Shown piece after piece: positions 1 through 9,470 of a DNA stretch of 64,000 nucleotides. Source of the DNA: Komarekiella atlantica HA4396-MV6 (GTDB lineage: Bacteria; Cyanobacteriota; Cyanobacteriia; Cyanobacteriales; Nostocaceae); contig JAHHHK010000018.1 in assembly GCA_019359395.1 (NCBI GenBank), positions 1 through 64,000 on the forward strand, read 5' to 3'. A program made the translations under genes and the position numbers. The notes under the pieces were generated by a model. That model was given only the letters and a program-made list of their open reading frames with translations. It was not told the DNA's origin and made no database searches. Position 1 is the first letter of the stretch. Every line of letters begins with the position of its first letter.

Positions 1-87
1 ATCGCAGTTAGTACAGATGTGATTTTGTTTACCTCTCCGCTTTCCATTCTTTCTAATTTCCGTAGACCCACAGTATGGACATTGCAC
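1..87 (-). CDS. IS1-like transposase N-terminus (InsA-type zinc ribbon), partial
   Basis: This 29-codon open end reads from a GTG at 87 to the window edge without a stop. It begins MQCPYCGSTEIRKNGKRRGK and then has a second Cys pair, ICTNC. Cys3, Cys6, Cys25 and Cys28 form a CxxC...CxxC zinc ribbon, the N-terminal DNA-binding domain of InsA in IS1-family transposases. A GAGG lies about nine bases before the GTG. A TTG at 102 is an alternative start. The catalytic part is outside the window, so activity cannot be judged. Confidence 0.6.
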   Translation of the reverse strand, partial: MQCPYCGSTEIRKNGKRRGKQNHICTNCD

Positions 88-126
88 AGTAGATGACCTC
101 AATTCATCCCTCTATTATGCAATGCC
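1..126 (-). mobile_element. IS1-family-like insertion sequence, one end only
   Basis: Read on the minus strand, the element starts at base 126 with GGCATTGCATAATAG and continues off the window. The GG start is usual for IS1-family ends. The boundary is inferred from where the EAL reading frame at 127-1713 stops matching the family, directly after codons for Lys-Leu. The reading frame inside the element encodes a zinc-ribbon start typical of cyanobacterial IS1 InsA. The other inverted repeat and the target duplication lie outside the window, so the exact end is not proven. Confidence 0.6.
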
Positions 127-1713
127 TAATTTTGTTTCTGACAAAATCTGCGTGACTATGTTGACTAAACCTGGTTGCTGAAGTTGTCTTGCAGAAAGAT
201 TAACTGCTACTGATAATAATGGCAAGTCTAAAGCTTCCTGCCAAGCTTTATTCTGAGCGCACGCAGTTCTTAAAACCCACTCACCAATGGGTAAAATTAA
301 TCCGGTTTCTTCAGCTAATGGAATAAATTTTTCAGCAGGAATTAAACCTAATTCAGGGTGTTGCCAACGCAGTAGGGCTTCCATTTTTGAAATTTCACCC
401 GTGTTGATATTAACCTGAGGTTGGTAGTAAACTTGAAATTCTTGCCGCTCTAAAGCAGAGTATAAGCTATTTTCTAAAATTAACAATTCTGAAGCGCGCG
501 AATTTATAGCTGAGTGATAAAATTGATAGTTATTCCGTCCTTGTAATTTCACACGAGATAATGCGGCATCAGCATGTTTCATTAGAGTTTCTATATCTTC
601 TCCATGTATAGGATATAGAGCAATCCCAATACTGATGGTAATATGCAAGTGATGATTTTCTATATCAAATCCTGTTTTGAAAGCTGCTAATATTTGCTCT
701 TGTATACGGGCAACATCCTTAGCATCGTTAATTTCAGGTAAAAGTAAGGTGAATTCATCGCCTCCCCAACGAGCAATAGTATCATGCGATCGCAGATATT
801 TTTTGATGCGTTGAGCAACACTTTTCAACAATTTATCTCCAATAGCATGACCTAGTGTATCGTTGATTCTTTGGAAGCGGTCTAAATCCAAAAAACATAC
901 AGCTAGTTTGCTGCCGCTTTGATGTGCTTGTATTAATGTCTCACAAAGCCGCTCATTGAATAACGCTCGGTTAGGTAGATTTGTCAAAAGGTCATGGTAA
1001 GCTTGATAACGAATTTTGGCTTCTGCAAAGTTGTGAGCAGTGACATCGCGAAAACTCCAAACTCTACCAACGATTTCGCCGTTAATTTGTTGCGGTTGAG
1101 AATAACGCTCGAATGTTCTGCCATCCTTAAATAGAATTGCATCACTAACATTATAAATTTGTGTCTCCGATTGAAGACATAATTCTCTAGCTGTAGCAAG
1201 ATACTTTCTTGGATTTTCTAGCTGTTTTACCGCCACTCTCAGTGCTTGTCTGTAATTTCCTGACTTCATTAACGACTCAGGGATGCGCCACATCTGAACA
1301 AACTTTTGATTAAAGCCTGTAATATTACCTTTACTATCTACTAGTAAAATACCGTCGGCAGTGGATTCTAGTGTCGCCTTTTGTAAAGAAAGGAGTTTTT
1401 CTAGTTCTGCCTCTATACGCTTACGTTCGGCAATTTCCCTCTGCAATAATCCAGTAATATTTGTCCATACTAGATTAAGAAATGTCCACACACTATAAGC
1501 ATTTGTCTGGCAAAATACCATCTTTTTGCTTTTTTGCATTAGCAAATAATGTTTAATCTCGTTTAATAGTCGGATTTCTACGAGTAAATTAGCAGTATTT
1601 TTATCAACATTTACTTGTATCTTCCTGAATCTTGGCAAGATAAAATTTGAGATATATAAGGCGATTAGTTTTGCCCCTAAGCAGGTAAATAAACTAAGCA
1701 TCAACAACATCAT
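115..1713 (-). pseudogene. PAS-GGDEF-EAL signalling protein, truncated in the EAL domain by an IS
   Basis: The intact part encodes an N-terminal hydrophobic segment (about residues 1-25), a coiled linker (90-112), a PAS domain (about 113-230) and a GGDEF domain with intact RWGGDEF. The EAL domain then begins, with the EALLRWQHP motif present. The gene therefore built a membrane-linked protein for making and/or breaking down cyclic di-GMP. The EAL domain stops after about 120 of the usual 240 residues, at SETKL. It is followed by three foreign codons and a TAA that belong to the IS1-like end at 1-126. The phosphodiesterase half is lost, but a diguanylate cyclase could still be made. Confidence 0.8.
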
Positions 1714-2281
1714 GATGGTTTTTGCTATAGTAAATAGTATATTGTTTGTATGTTTAGATTTTTTGTTATATTCATGCTAAACACCTGATTTGACTAATAT
1801 ATAATTTGTTTTTTTAGCTAAAGTGTTTGGTTTTACCTCTATTAGTTTATCTAAAATATGGAGTTTAAGTTACACATGAACATTTTATAATAATTACTCA
1901 TAAAATTTTTTACTTTTTTTAGAGTATTTTATATGTATGCCAAATACATAACATGCTTTTTATTTTAAAGCATTGTTTATATGCCCTAAGACAGATGTCA
2001 TAAAAAAATAACTATGATAATTGTACTATTCAAGACTTTTTTAGTTAATAAAATTGAGCATAAATAAATTATTTACAATCCCAAAAACTAAATTTTTTAG
2101 GTAATTATATTTGGTAAAACTTGAAATTTGAATACTCTGCTTCATAATAAATTATCATCAAAAATCTGATAAAAAGCTTGAACTCAGAAGTAATCAAAAT
2201 ATCAGTCTTATTGAATAAGCTTAAAATTGTCTAAGTAATTTTCTAATGTTTTATTTTAAAAATAAAACTGTTAGGAATTGG
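1714..2281. other. AT-rich intergenic region
   Basis: This region of about 570 bases lies between the truncated GGDEF gene and the 3' end of sbcC. It is very AT-rich with many T and A runs. I see no open reading frame with family character, no RNA gene and no clear terminator hairpin. It probably holds the promoter of the GGDEF gene, which reads away from it on the minus strand. Confidence 0.5.
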
Positions 2282-5200
2282 TTATATTAATAAATGTAAC
2301 TGCGAACCTTGCTGGGTTTTATTGACTTCAATTCTGGCTTGGAAAGCTTCTTTGAGGTGGGGCATGTGGGTGACGGTGAGGATACAGGCGAAATCAGCAG
2401 CGATCGCATTAATTGCCGCAATCAAGCGATCGCATCCTTCTGCATCCTGTGTACCAAACCCTTCATCCACAATCAACAGTTGCAACGCCGCCCCCGCCCG
2501 CTGTGCCAATAATTTTGCTAAAGCCAACCGGATAGAAAAGTTAATTCTAAAGGCTTCGCCACCAGAATAAGTTTCATAAGCTCGCGTCCCTCTAGCATCC
2601 GCGATTAAAATGTCCAGAGTATCTATCAGCTTGGCATTTTTCTTTGTTGACCTTCCACTGCGTCCGGCTTTTTGAGTAATAAATTGTACGTGTAACTGAT
2701 TAGCGCTCAGCCGTGAAAGCAGTTGATTAGTTTCGGCTTCCAATTGAGGTAACACGTTCTCAATCATCAATGCCTGGATGCCATTTTTACCAAATGCTTG
2801 CGTTAATTCCTGGTAAACACGATGTTGCTGTTTGCAAGATTGCAATTGCTGCTGCTGTTGTTCGTACTGAATTTGCAGTGTTTCTAGTTGATGAGCCAGT
2901 TGTTCTAAACGCCCCAACTTTGCTATTTGCTCATCAAGTTGCCTTCTGCGTGTTGCTAGCTGCTGCTCTAAAGCTTGAATTTGAGCAGATGGGTTGGCTG
3001 TTGCTTCTAACTGCTGGATGATGTTTTCAATTTGGTTAGCAAGGTTTTGCCGCTCGGTTAATCTGGCGTTTCTGGATGCTTCTAATTCTTGTAATCTCGT
3101 CTGGAATTGAGGATACTGTTGCTCGGCTGATAACAGTTGTTGATAGCGTAAATGCCAAGATTGAGCTTGGCGTACAGCCATACGTAGGTTATTGTGCTGC
3201 TCTGAACTGTAGCCAATTTCGACAATTTGACGCTCAAGAGCCGCGATTTGTTTAGCACAGTCAGAATCAGTCTGATCCTGCTGAATTCTAGTTTGTAATT
3301 GAGCAATAGTGGCTTGTAGTTCTGGTTTTCGGGCTGCTAGTTGCGCTTGTCGCTTAGTAGCATCTTTAATCTGCCCTTGTTTAATTTCTGCCCACCGCCA
3401 CCGTTCAACTTCGCTCCGCGCGAGAGCGTGGTCTTGTTCATTGTAATTAACTTGTTGCAGATATTGATCTAGCTGCTGGAGTTCGGCTTGTTTATCGGGA
3501 GCGTAATCACCAGCTTGGAGCGATCGCTCTAGATGTTGCTTTTCGGCAGCAATTTGTTGTAACTGTTGTTGGACATCAGTTGTAGCTTCCAATTGGGCTG
3601 CTAACTGTCCCCGTTGTTCGTGTAAACCATCGTAGCTTGCCAACTGTTGAGATATTTCTCGATACTCTTGCCTAAGTACCTGAATTTCCCTATCTGACAC
3701 AGCCATTTGTTCTCGAACTACCCAAAACTGCCCTTGAGTATCCTGTAACTCAGCTTGGGTTTTTTCCACCACGCGGCTCCAGTGATGTTCATCCAGAGGA
3801 CGTTCGCACAAAGGACAAAGAGCGTTGGGATTCTGGAGCATTTGTAATTTTTGCTCTAGTTCTCCCAGTAGTTTTTCGTAGTCACGTTGGTGAGCTTGTA
3901 GACGTTCAATAAAGTGACGCCTCTCCTGTCCTTTTTCCTGGACTCTTTGCAGATAAACCCGTTTTTTCTCCAACTCCTCAATCTGTATTGCTACATCCAT
4001 CACCGCTTGTTGAAGTTGTGGTTGACGTTGTGAGGAGCGTTGGAGTTGGTTTTCTGTAGTTTGCAGTTGTTCGAGTCGTGCGACTAAACCAGCATGAGTG
4101 CGATCTAGTTGGCTTTGTAAACTGGCTCGTTGCTGCAACAAGGGAGTTACCTGCATTTGCAGTTGATCAAGACGAGCAACATGATGACGCGCTGCTGTCA
4201 GTTGGGCTAAAGCTGCTTCTACTTCACCTGATTTAGTCAGAGTTTGCTGAATGTCTCGCTCTTGCTGCTGTAAAGCTTCTAATTGGGCTTGGGCTTGTTG
4301 TAGTTGCCGTTCAATTTCGTGAATTTGTTTGGTAAGCTGTTGTTGCTTTTGTTGACGAGTCTGTTGGGCGCGGGTGTATTCTTCAAATTTGGTAGCAAAG
4401 GTTTCTTCTTGAGATTGCAGACTTTGATATTGAGCGTATCCAGATTTAATCTCAGCTTGCTGATTTAATATTTTTTCTATATCTGATAGCTGGCTTTGAG
4501 TAGTTGACCGCTCTTGTTGGAGGCGATCGCAATCTTGAGTAAGATTCTGGTATTGCTGCTTGACAAAGCTGAGTTGTTGTTCCCAATTTTGTCGCTGGTG
4601 TTGGACAACTTGCAAACTTTGTAATTGAATATTGTCAAACGCTTGCACCTGTTGTAGATGGTTAAGTTCAGCTTCTAACTCGGCTCTTTGCGTCTCGGTT
4701 GTTTCACGTTGTTGCAGTTGAGTTTTAATTGAGTCTAAAGAACGCTCTATCTCCTCCGCCCGGACTTTAAACTGACGGGAAGATTCTTTGGCCCGTTCTT
4801 CCAAATCATCGTACTGATTGAGTTTCAACAACTCCGCTAAGATTTCTTTGCGTTCGGTGGGACGCTTGAGCATGAATTCATCTGCACGACCTTGACGTAG
4901 GTAGGCAGAATTAATAAAAGTATCATAATCCAACTTGATGTGTTCTAAAATCAAGTCTTGTGTCGCCCTGACTCCTTTGCCAGTCAGGGGACGAAACCCA
5001 GAGGCGGTTTCTATTTGAAACTCTAGGGCGCTAGTTCCACCCCGAATTCGGGTACGAATCACCCGATATTTTTGCTGGTTATTTTGGAAAGTAAAATCAA
5101 CCCGAACTTCTTTCGCGCCAGAATGAATCACATCGTCTTCGGTTGTAGCGCGGCTTTCGCCCCAAATTGCCCAAGTAATCGCTTCCAGAAGGGAAGATTT

Positions 5201-5308
5201 ACCTGCACCATTGGAACCAGAAATACAAGCCGTATGCAAACCACGAAAATCTAAAGTTGCATCACGGTAACTGAGAAAGTTTTTGAGAATAAGTTGTACT
5301 GGGATCAT
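2282..5308 (-). CDS. sbcC: SbcC/Rad50-family exonuclease subunit
   Basis: This is the ATPase subunit of the SbcCD nuclease, which cleaves hairpins and DNA ends during repair. The 1008 residues show an N-terminal Walker A (GSNGAGKSS, about residues 34-42), a very long Gln-rich coiled coil, and a zinc hook CPLC at residues 498-501. The C-terminal lobe has the ABC signature YSGGEAFRI and Walker B LLIVDEGFG. The length matches the family. The nuclease partner SbcD is not adjacent, which is usual in cyanobacteria. The gene stands alone, with gaps of over 500 bases on both sides. Confidence 0.93.
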   Translation of the reverse strand: MIPVQLILKNFLSYRDATLDFRGLHTACISGSNGAGKSSLLEAITWAIWGESRATTEDDVIHSGAKEVRVDFTFQNNQQKYRVIRTRIRGGTSALEFQIETASGFRPLTGKGVRATQDLILEHIKLDYDTFINSAYLRQGRADEFMLKRPTERKEILAELLKLNQYDDLEERAKESSRQFKVRAEEIERSLDSIKTQLQQRETTETQRAELEAELNHLQQVQAFDNIQLQSLQVVQHQRQNWEQQLSFVKQQYQNLTQDCDRLQQERSTTQSQLSDIEKILNQQAEIKSGYAQYQSLQSQEETFATKFEEYTRAQQTRQQKQQQLTKQIHEIERQLQQAQAQLEALQQQERDIQQTLTKSGEVEAALAQLTAARHHVARLDQLQMQVTPLLQQRASLQSQLDRTHAGLVARLEQLQTTENQLQRSSQRQPQLQQAVMDVAIQIEELEKKRVYLQRVQEKGQERRHFIERLQAHQRDYEKLLGELEQKLQMLQNPNALCPLCERPLDEHHWSRVVEKTQAELQDTQGQFWVVREQMAVSDREIQVLRQEYREISQQLASYDGLHEQRGQLAAQLEATTDVQQQLQQIAAEKQHLERSLQAGDYAPDKQAELQQLDQYLQQVNYNEQDHALARSEVERWRWAEIKQGQIKDATKRQAQLAARKPELQATIAQLQTRIQQDQTDSDCAKQIAALERQIVEIGYSSEQHNNLRMAVRQAQSWHLRYQQLLSAEQQYPQFQTRLQELEASRNARLTERQNLANQIENIIQQLEATANPSAQIQALEQQLATRRRQLDEQIAKLGRLEQLAHQLETLQIQYEQQQQQLQSCKQQHRVYQELTQAFGKNGIQALMIENVLPQLEAETNQLLSRLSANQLHVQFITQKAGRSGRSTKKNAKLIDTLDILIADARGTRAYETYSGGEAFRINFSIRLALAKLLAQRAGAALQLLIVDEGFGTQDAEGCDRLIAAINAIAADFACILTVTHMPHLKEAFQARIEVNKTQQGSQLHLLI

Positions 5309-5811
5309 TCCGGCTATAGCGCCACATCTACTTTTAATAATTAAGAGTACAGATGCACTGTTTGTTAGTTTAGCTATCTAAATATCAGGTTTCTAGTCTT
5401 GAAGACTTCAATTTTACAAAAATTAACAATAAGATGAGTGCTTTTTTCTTGTTGTATGAATAATTTTTCTTATCTTCAGAGAAAAATTAAACTCACTTGG
5501 AGGCTTTCGCTTATTTACCTCTGTTGAGCGAGAAGAAAACAAGTCAAGAAGAGTTGTTCTCAGGGTTGAAAGAGATGATTTTTACTCGACTTATCCAAGT
5601 TCCGTTACTTTCCAAAACAGGGATAGCCAGAAATTCTCTTCGCCATGACTATCTGATGAGAGTAGATTTTGTGGATAGTCGTAAAAGATAAAAACCCGCG
5701 TTGGCGGGTCTTGTTTATCTAGTTCCCCGACTGCTAGCCACCAAGACATAATTTTAGTTTGATTAAGTGCGATCATCGCGTTGGCACAGCCTCAAAGTAG
5801 AGAAGTGACTC
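5309..5811. other. Intergenic region with terminator and dispersed repeat
   Basis: These roughly 500 bases lie between sbcC and the small membrane protein gene at 5812. Short open frames on both strands here have no family character. The region contains a strong hairpin at 5694-5709 and, at 5783-5805, one copy of a dispersed repeat (core AGCCTCAAAGTAGAG) also seen near 15.67 and 25.4-25.55 kb. It should also hold the sbcC promoter, since sbcC starts at 5308 on the minus strand. Confidence 0.5.
5685..5715 (-). terminator. Intrinsic terminator for the small membrane protein gene
   Basis: A perfect 6-bp stem ACCCGC/GCGGGT with a GTTG loop lies at 5694-5709. On the minus strand it is followed by TTTTTATCTTTT, as expected for a rho-independent terminator. 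It lies just downstream of the minus-strand gene ending at 5812. Confidence 0.65.
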
Positions 5812-6009
5812 CTATGGAGTATCGCGCTCATTTGACCTTGACCGAGGTATCAATAGTCCACTATACGTACCGACAGCAAATTTTGTTAAATCCATAAATT
5901 GCGGACGACTTTTTTCATCGATAACTGCAAGCATGAGAGAACCAATCACCATAATCACTGTCACAGTAGCTAGTACTTCATCCCTAGAAGGAAATTTTTT
6001 AAATGACAT
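5812..6009 (-). CDS. Small single-span membrane protein beside a NACHT NTPase
   Basis: The 65-residue product has one membrane segment, about residues 13-32. It is followed by a charged stretch, then DLTKFAVGTYSGLL, and an Arg-rich tail. Its middle aligns with the 74-residue protein at 31763-31987: both have E(I/V)L, a VI.V.GS..LA membrane segment, a P...D stretch, then K.A and G. That second protein lies beside another STAND NTPase. This gene is divergent from the NACHT gene with 157 bases between the starts, so the two may share control. A membrane effector or anchor role is inference. I do not recognise a named family. Confidence 0.6.
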   Translation of the reverse strand: MSFKKFPSRDEVLATVTVIMVIGSLMLAVIDEKSRPQFMDLTKFAVGTYSGLLIPRSRSNERDTP

Positions 6010-6166
6010 TGACGTATTCCTGAAATCTTATTGATTGACTAAATCCACTATCTCAACTGTGACTGGGAGATTTCGCTCAAACTTAGGCTGACATACCCTA
6101 ACATTGCCTTACATATCTGTACTCTTTAGATATAGACTGGCTTTTAGGTGATTGTGAGATTAGCCA
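6010..6166. promoter_or_regulatory. Divergent promoter region of the NACHT locus
   Basis: This 157-base space lies between the divergently read starts of the 65-residue membrane protein and the NACHT gene, so it must contain both promoters. I see no strong dyad operator here. The NACHT protein carries an N-terminal HTH-like module that could in principle act on it, which is speculative. Confidence 0.4.
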
Positions 6167-8530
6167 ATGCAACCGTTACCGCGTAACTTCTTGACGCAGA
6201 TAGCTCGTAAGTATGAGCTTTCTCCAGAGCAGGAGGAGGCTTTTGTAGAACGGTTTAATAGGAACAACGAAGACGAAATAGAACTTGCTGCGGCGCTTCA
6301 TATCTCTCACAATGCTTTTCGTACTCGCATGAGTGGGGTTTATGGCAAATTCAGTATCAGCGGTAAAGGCCCAGGGAAATTTCATAAACTGCGCGATTTC
6401 CTACTTAAGGAGTGTCAAAAATCTAATTCTTCTCTAGTTTCTGAGGTTTCAAAAGATGACATAAATGCTCTAGTCCAAGAGGTACGAAAAAAAATAAAAT
6501 CCAGTATCCACGAACTTTGTGGCACAATGCGGGTGCTAGATATGACTCAACCCATCGGATTGAATGACATCTACACTAGTGTCAACATCTTAGAGAAAAT
6601 TACTGGACAGCAGCGGTTAGGAATTAATGAATTATTGCAAGAATGTACAAACGAGGATTTTGACCGCTTTACACTGGCAAGAATCACTGCAAAACGAGTG
6701 CCAGGACTAGAGGCGGTAGAGAAATATCCCAAATTAATGATTTTGGGTAAGCCAGGAGCAGGTAAAACTACGTTTTTGAAGTATTTAGCGATTCAGTGTA
6801 TTGGAGGTGAGTTTCAAGCTGAACGTGTGCCGATTTTTGTCAACCTCAAAAACTTTGCGGAAGCTGTAAATAAGCCTAGATTATTAGAATATATCACTGA
6901 AGACGCAGTAAATCCTATCTCTTCTATCAAAGATGTGATCAAGCATGGCGAGGCGTTAGTTTTACTCGATGGGTTAGATGAGGTTAGAGAAGAGGATAGC
7001 GATCGCATCTTAAATGAAATTCGTGAGTTTTCTGACCGTTTTCCAAACAATCAGTTTGTTATGACCTGCCGGATTGCAGCACGGGAGTATACCTTTGAGA
7101 AATTTACAGAGGTAGAAGTTGCAGATTTTGACGATGACCAAATTTTCAACTTTGCCAACAATTGGTTTAAGGGTAAAGCTATAAAACCAGAGATTTTTAT
7201 TAATCTTCTCGAAGAAAATAACCGTATCAAACAACTCGCCGCCAGTCCTTTGCTATTAACACTTCTATGTTTAGCATTTGAAGAGTCAGGGAATTTTCCG
7301 GCAAATCGCTCTGAGCTATATAAAGAAGGACTAGATGCTTTATTGAAAAAATGGGATGCTAAACGGGGAATTCAGCGCGACCAAGTTTATAAAAAGCTAT
7401 CAGTCCAACGCAAAGAAGATTTACTTAGTAAAATTGCATTGATTACCTTTGAGCGTGGTGATTATTTCTTCAAACAAAAAGCAGCAGAACAATACATCAT
7501 AGATTACATTCGCAATTTACCTACTGCTAATACTGATGAGGAAGAATTGCAACTCGACAGTGAGGAAGTTTTGCATTCTATTGAGTATCATCACGGTTTA
7601 GTTGTAGCAAGAGCGAAAGGAATTTACTCCTTTTCTCACCTAACATTTCATGAGTATTTCACAGCTAGAGAATTTGTGGTTGTCAGACAGTCATCAGAAG
7701 AGGCGTTACAAAATCTTGTTAACCATATTACCGAAAAACGTTGGCGAGAAGTCTTTTTGCTAGCGGTTGGCATGTCCCCAAGTGCAGATAAGCTATTGCT
7801 ATTAATAAAAGAGAAAATTGATTTGATACTGGCTGGCGAGCAGAGTTTGCAACAGTTCCTTACGTGGGTAACAGAGAAATCTTGTTCTATTCAGGTTTCC
7901 TGCAAACCAGCAGCAGTGAGAGCTTTTTACTTTAACATTGACCTTCAAATAGACCCTGACCGTCCACTTGGTTGTGCTATTGACCAGCCTGGAACTTGTA
8001 TTCTTGCTTGTGCCAGTTTATTAAGTCGTGCTCATAATAAACCTAACCTTACCACTGATACCATTACTATTGCTCAAGATATTGTTGATCTTAATAGTAA
8101 GTATTACTGTGACTTTAAATCCGCTTTTGCTATTGCTCTAGCGCGTGACAATGCCATTGTTCATATTCTTCGTGACCCTAACACTGATTCTCAAAAAAGA
8201 CATGAACTGCAACAAATCAAGGAAGATTTGTTACAAATACCACTTTTATATAATAATGAGGATGAATCCAGAAATTGGTTAAAAGACTGGATTGGAAATA
8301 AAAGACAGACCAGGCTTGATAGCATAACATCTCAATTAGTTTTAAAACATAAGTTTGGTAATCACTGGCAGTTTACTGATGAGCAAAATAAACTACTAAA
8401 GCAGTATTACAACGCCAATTTGTTATTGGTAGAGTGTCTAAATAGCGATTGTTATGTCAGCCGTAAAGTACGACAGTGTATAGAAGATACTTTGCTATTA
8501 CCCATCGCAGAGATTGCTCAACGTCAGTAG
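6167..8530 (+). CDS. HTH-NACHT STAND NTPase
   Basis: The 787 residues begin with an HTH-like module (about 1-85, with YGKFSISGKGPGK) and a helical linker (100-180). The NACHT NTPase follows: Walker A GKPGAGKT at 194-201, Walker B ALVLLDGLDEV at 263-273, the sensor-like FVMTCRIAARE near 297-307, and the PLLLTLLC motif near 361. The FSHLTFHEYFTARE motif of the winged-helix part comes later. The C-terminal half has no leucine-rich, TPR or WD repeats and ends in a compact helical domain (YYNANLLLVECL). STAND NTPases switch on by oligomerising after sensing a trigger. Related bacterial NACHT proteins can be antiphage. The N-module is shared with the protein at 27211-30798. A defence role is inferred from the family. 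Confidence 0.85.
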   Translation: MQPLPRNFLTQIARKYELSPEQEEAFVERFNRNNEDEIELAAALHISHNAFRTRMSGVYGKFSISGKGPGKFHKLRDFLLKECQKSNSSLVSEVSKDDINALVQEVRKKIKSSIHELCGTMRVLDMTQPIGLNDIYTSVNILEKITGQQRLGINELLQECTNEDFDRFTLARITAKRVPGLEAVEKYPKLMILGKPGAGKTTFLKYLAIQCIGGEFQAERVPIFVNLKNFAEAVNKPRLLEYITEDAVNPISSIKDVIKHGEALVLLDGLDEVREEDSDRILNEIREFSDRFPNNQFVMTCRIAAREYTFEKFTEVEVADFDDDQIFNFANNWFKGKAIKPEIFINLLEENNRIKQLAASPLLLTLLCLAFEESGNFPANRSELYKEGLDALLKKWDAKRGIQRDQVYKKLSVQRKEDLLSKIALITFERGDYFFKQKAAEQYIIDYIRNLPTANTDEEELQLDSEEVLHSIEYHHGLVVARAKGIYSFSHLTFHEYFTAREFVVVRQSSEEALQNLVNHITEKRWREVFLLAVGMSPSADKLLLLIKEKIDLILAGEQSLQQFLTWVTEKSCSIQVSCKPAAVRAFYFNIDLQIDPDRPLGCAIDQPGTCILACASLLSRAHNKPNLTTDTITIAQDIVDLNSKYYCDFKSAFAIALARDNAIVHILRDPNTDSQKRHELQQIKEDLLQIPLLYNNEDESRNWLKDWIGNKRQTRLDSITSQLVLKHKFGNHWQFTDEQNKLLKQYYNANLLLVECLNSDCYVSRKVRQCIEDTLLLPIAEIAQRQ

Positions 8531-8629
8531 AAATCTTAAATACTTAAATGAGTATATAGTTAATAGTTTATCTTTTAGTCTCACAGGTAACTCAACCGTG
8601 ATATCCTTATCTATTTGTTGCTATTCCAC

Positions 8630-8899
8630 TTACTCTTTAGGTAATGACGAATTCTCAGGCAACTGCCAAGTACGCCCCTGACAATAAACATAACCATTTG
8701 TAATAGAAATACCAAACATTTGTCGCATAATTTTAGTCGCTTCTTTTCTCTCTTCGTCTGTCAAGTAATCCTGACCCTTGAAACCTGCTCGATAATGTTG
8801 AGGATTACCACCAGCATCTATATAACGCTGTTTCCCCATTTCTAAAATTTCTTGGAACCTGGCATACTTTTGTTTTTGTTCTTCAGTCCAATTTGGCAT
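8630..8899 (-). CDS. Small conserved-looking protein of unknown function
   Basis: The ATG at 8899 gives an 89-residue product starting MPNWTEEQKQKYARFQEIL. This start is better than an upstream one because it follows the stop of the 59-residue gene by two bases (TAATTATG), suggesting translational coupling. The protein is soluble, helical and charged, with a C-terminal part that reads like a small beta unit (GYVYCQGRTWQLP). I do not recognise a family. It forms an operon with the gene at 8902-9081 and faces the 3' end of the NACHT gene. Confidence 0.55.
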   Translation of the reverse strand: MPNWTEEQKQKYARFQEILEMGKQRYIDAGGNPQHYRAGFKGQDYLTDEERKEATKIMRQMFGISITNGYVYCQGRTWQLPENSSLPKE

Positions 8900-8901
8900 A
8901 A

Positions 8902-9081
8902 TTACAAGTCCCAAGTAGTCGGAACAATATCACCATTCTGCAAAATCATCGCAATTGGCAGGATTGGGCTGGAGCTATTTATGTACCAATTGCCACTTTC
9001 TTCATCATAGAACGTATTACCGAGTAAATCTAGAGTAGTAAGTGCGTTAATAATCAAGTATTGTGTTTCACTCGGTTCCAT
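8902..9081 (-). CDS. 59-residue small protein, first gene of a two-gene operon
   Basis: A short frame from ATG at 9081 to TAA at 8902 encodes MEPSETQYLIINALTTLDLL and then a more polar half ending in PTTWDL. An AGGA lies about ten bases before the ATG. The stop and the next gene's ATG are two bases apart, which supports co-translation with 8630-8899. The composition is that of a real small protein rather than random sequence. I do not recognise a family, and no membrane segment or signal peptide is obvious. Confidence 0.5.
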   Translation of the reverse strand: MEPSETQYLIINALTTLDLLGNTFYDEESGNWYINSSSPILPIAMILQNGDIVPTTWDL

Positions 9082-9470
9082 TAATAGTTATCCTATAAAT
9101 TGACTTTAGCAATTCTAAAGGAAAACGAAAGTATTTCCTAAGCCATAGCAAATAAACCTACAATAAAAGTTAAGAGTTCACAAGTTAGCCCATTCGTCTC
9201 TATTCAGTGGCTATAAATATGTGGGCGTAAGTTATAAAACAATATTTGGAAGTAATAATAGGTAGTTGTACGTTACACAAGTGTCTTGTTCTCTATTTAT
9301 TTAGGTACATTAACAAGATAAAAAGCTTAAGGAACAATTGTACATATTCCGCGTCATCAAAGTGCTTTTACCTGCGGAATATGCCTATAGATAAGTTCAA
9401 AAGCAGTCAGAAACAATCTCAGTGACTCATCGTCATTAAATACATCACTCGCACTCACGGAAAGCCTCTT
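9082..9470. promoter_or_regulatory. Upstream region of the secreted-protein gene, with a hairpin
   Basis: This AT-rich region of about 390 bases lies between divergent genes. A perfect 10-bp inverted repeat, CATATTCCGC at 9343-9352 and GCGGAATATG at 9374-9383, lies about 90-130 bases upstream of the start at 9471. The 21-base loop and lack of a T run make it unlikely to be a terminator. It could be a leader hairpin or an operator. No open frame with family character is present. Confidence 0.4.

Noticed and set aside
5497-5776. Short open frames on both strands after sbcC
   Set aside because: They start at poor codons, overlap each other and the terminator hairpin, and show no protein-like pattern.
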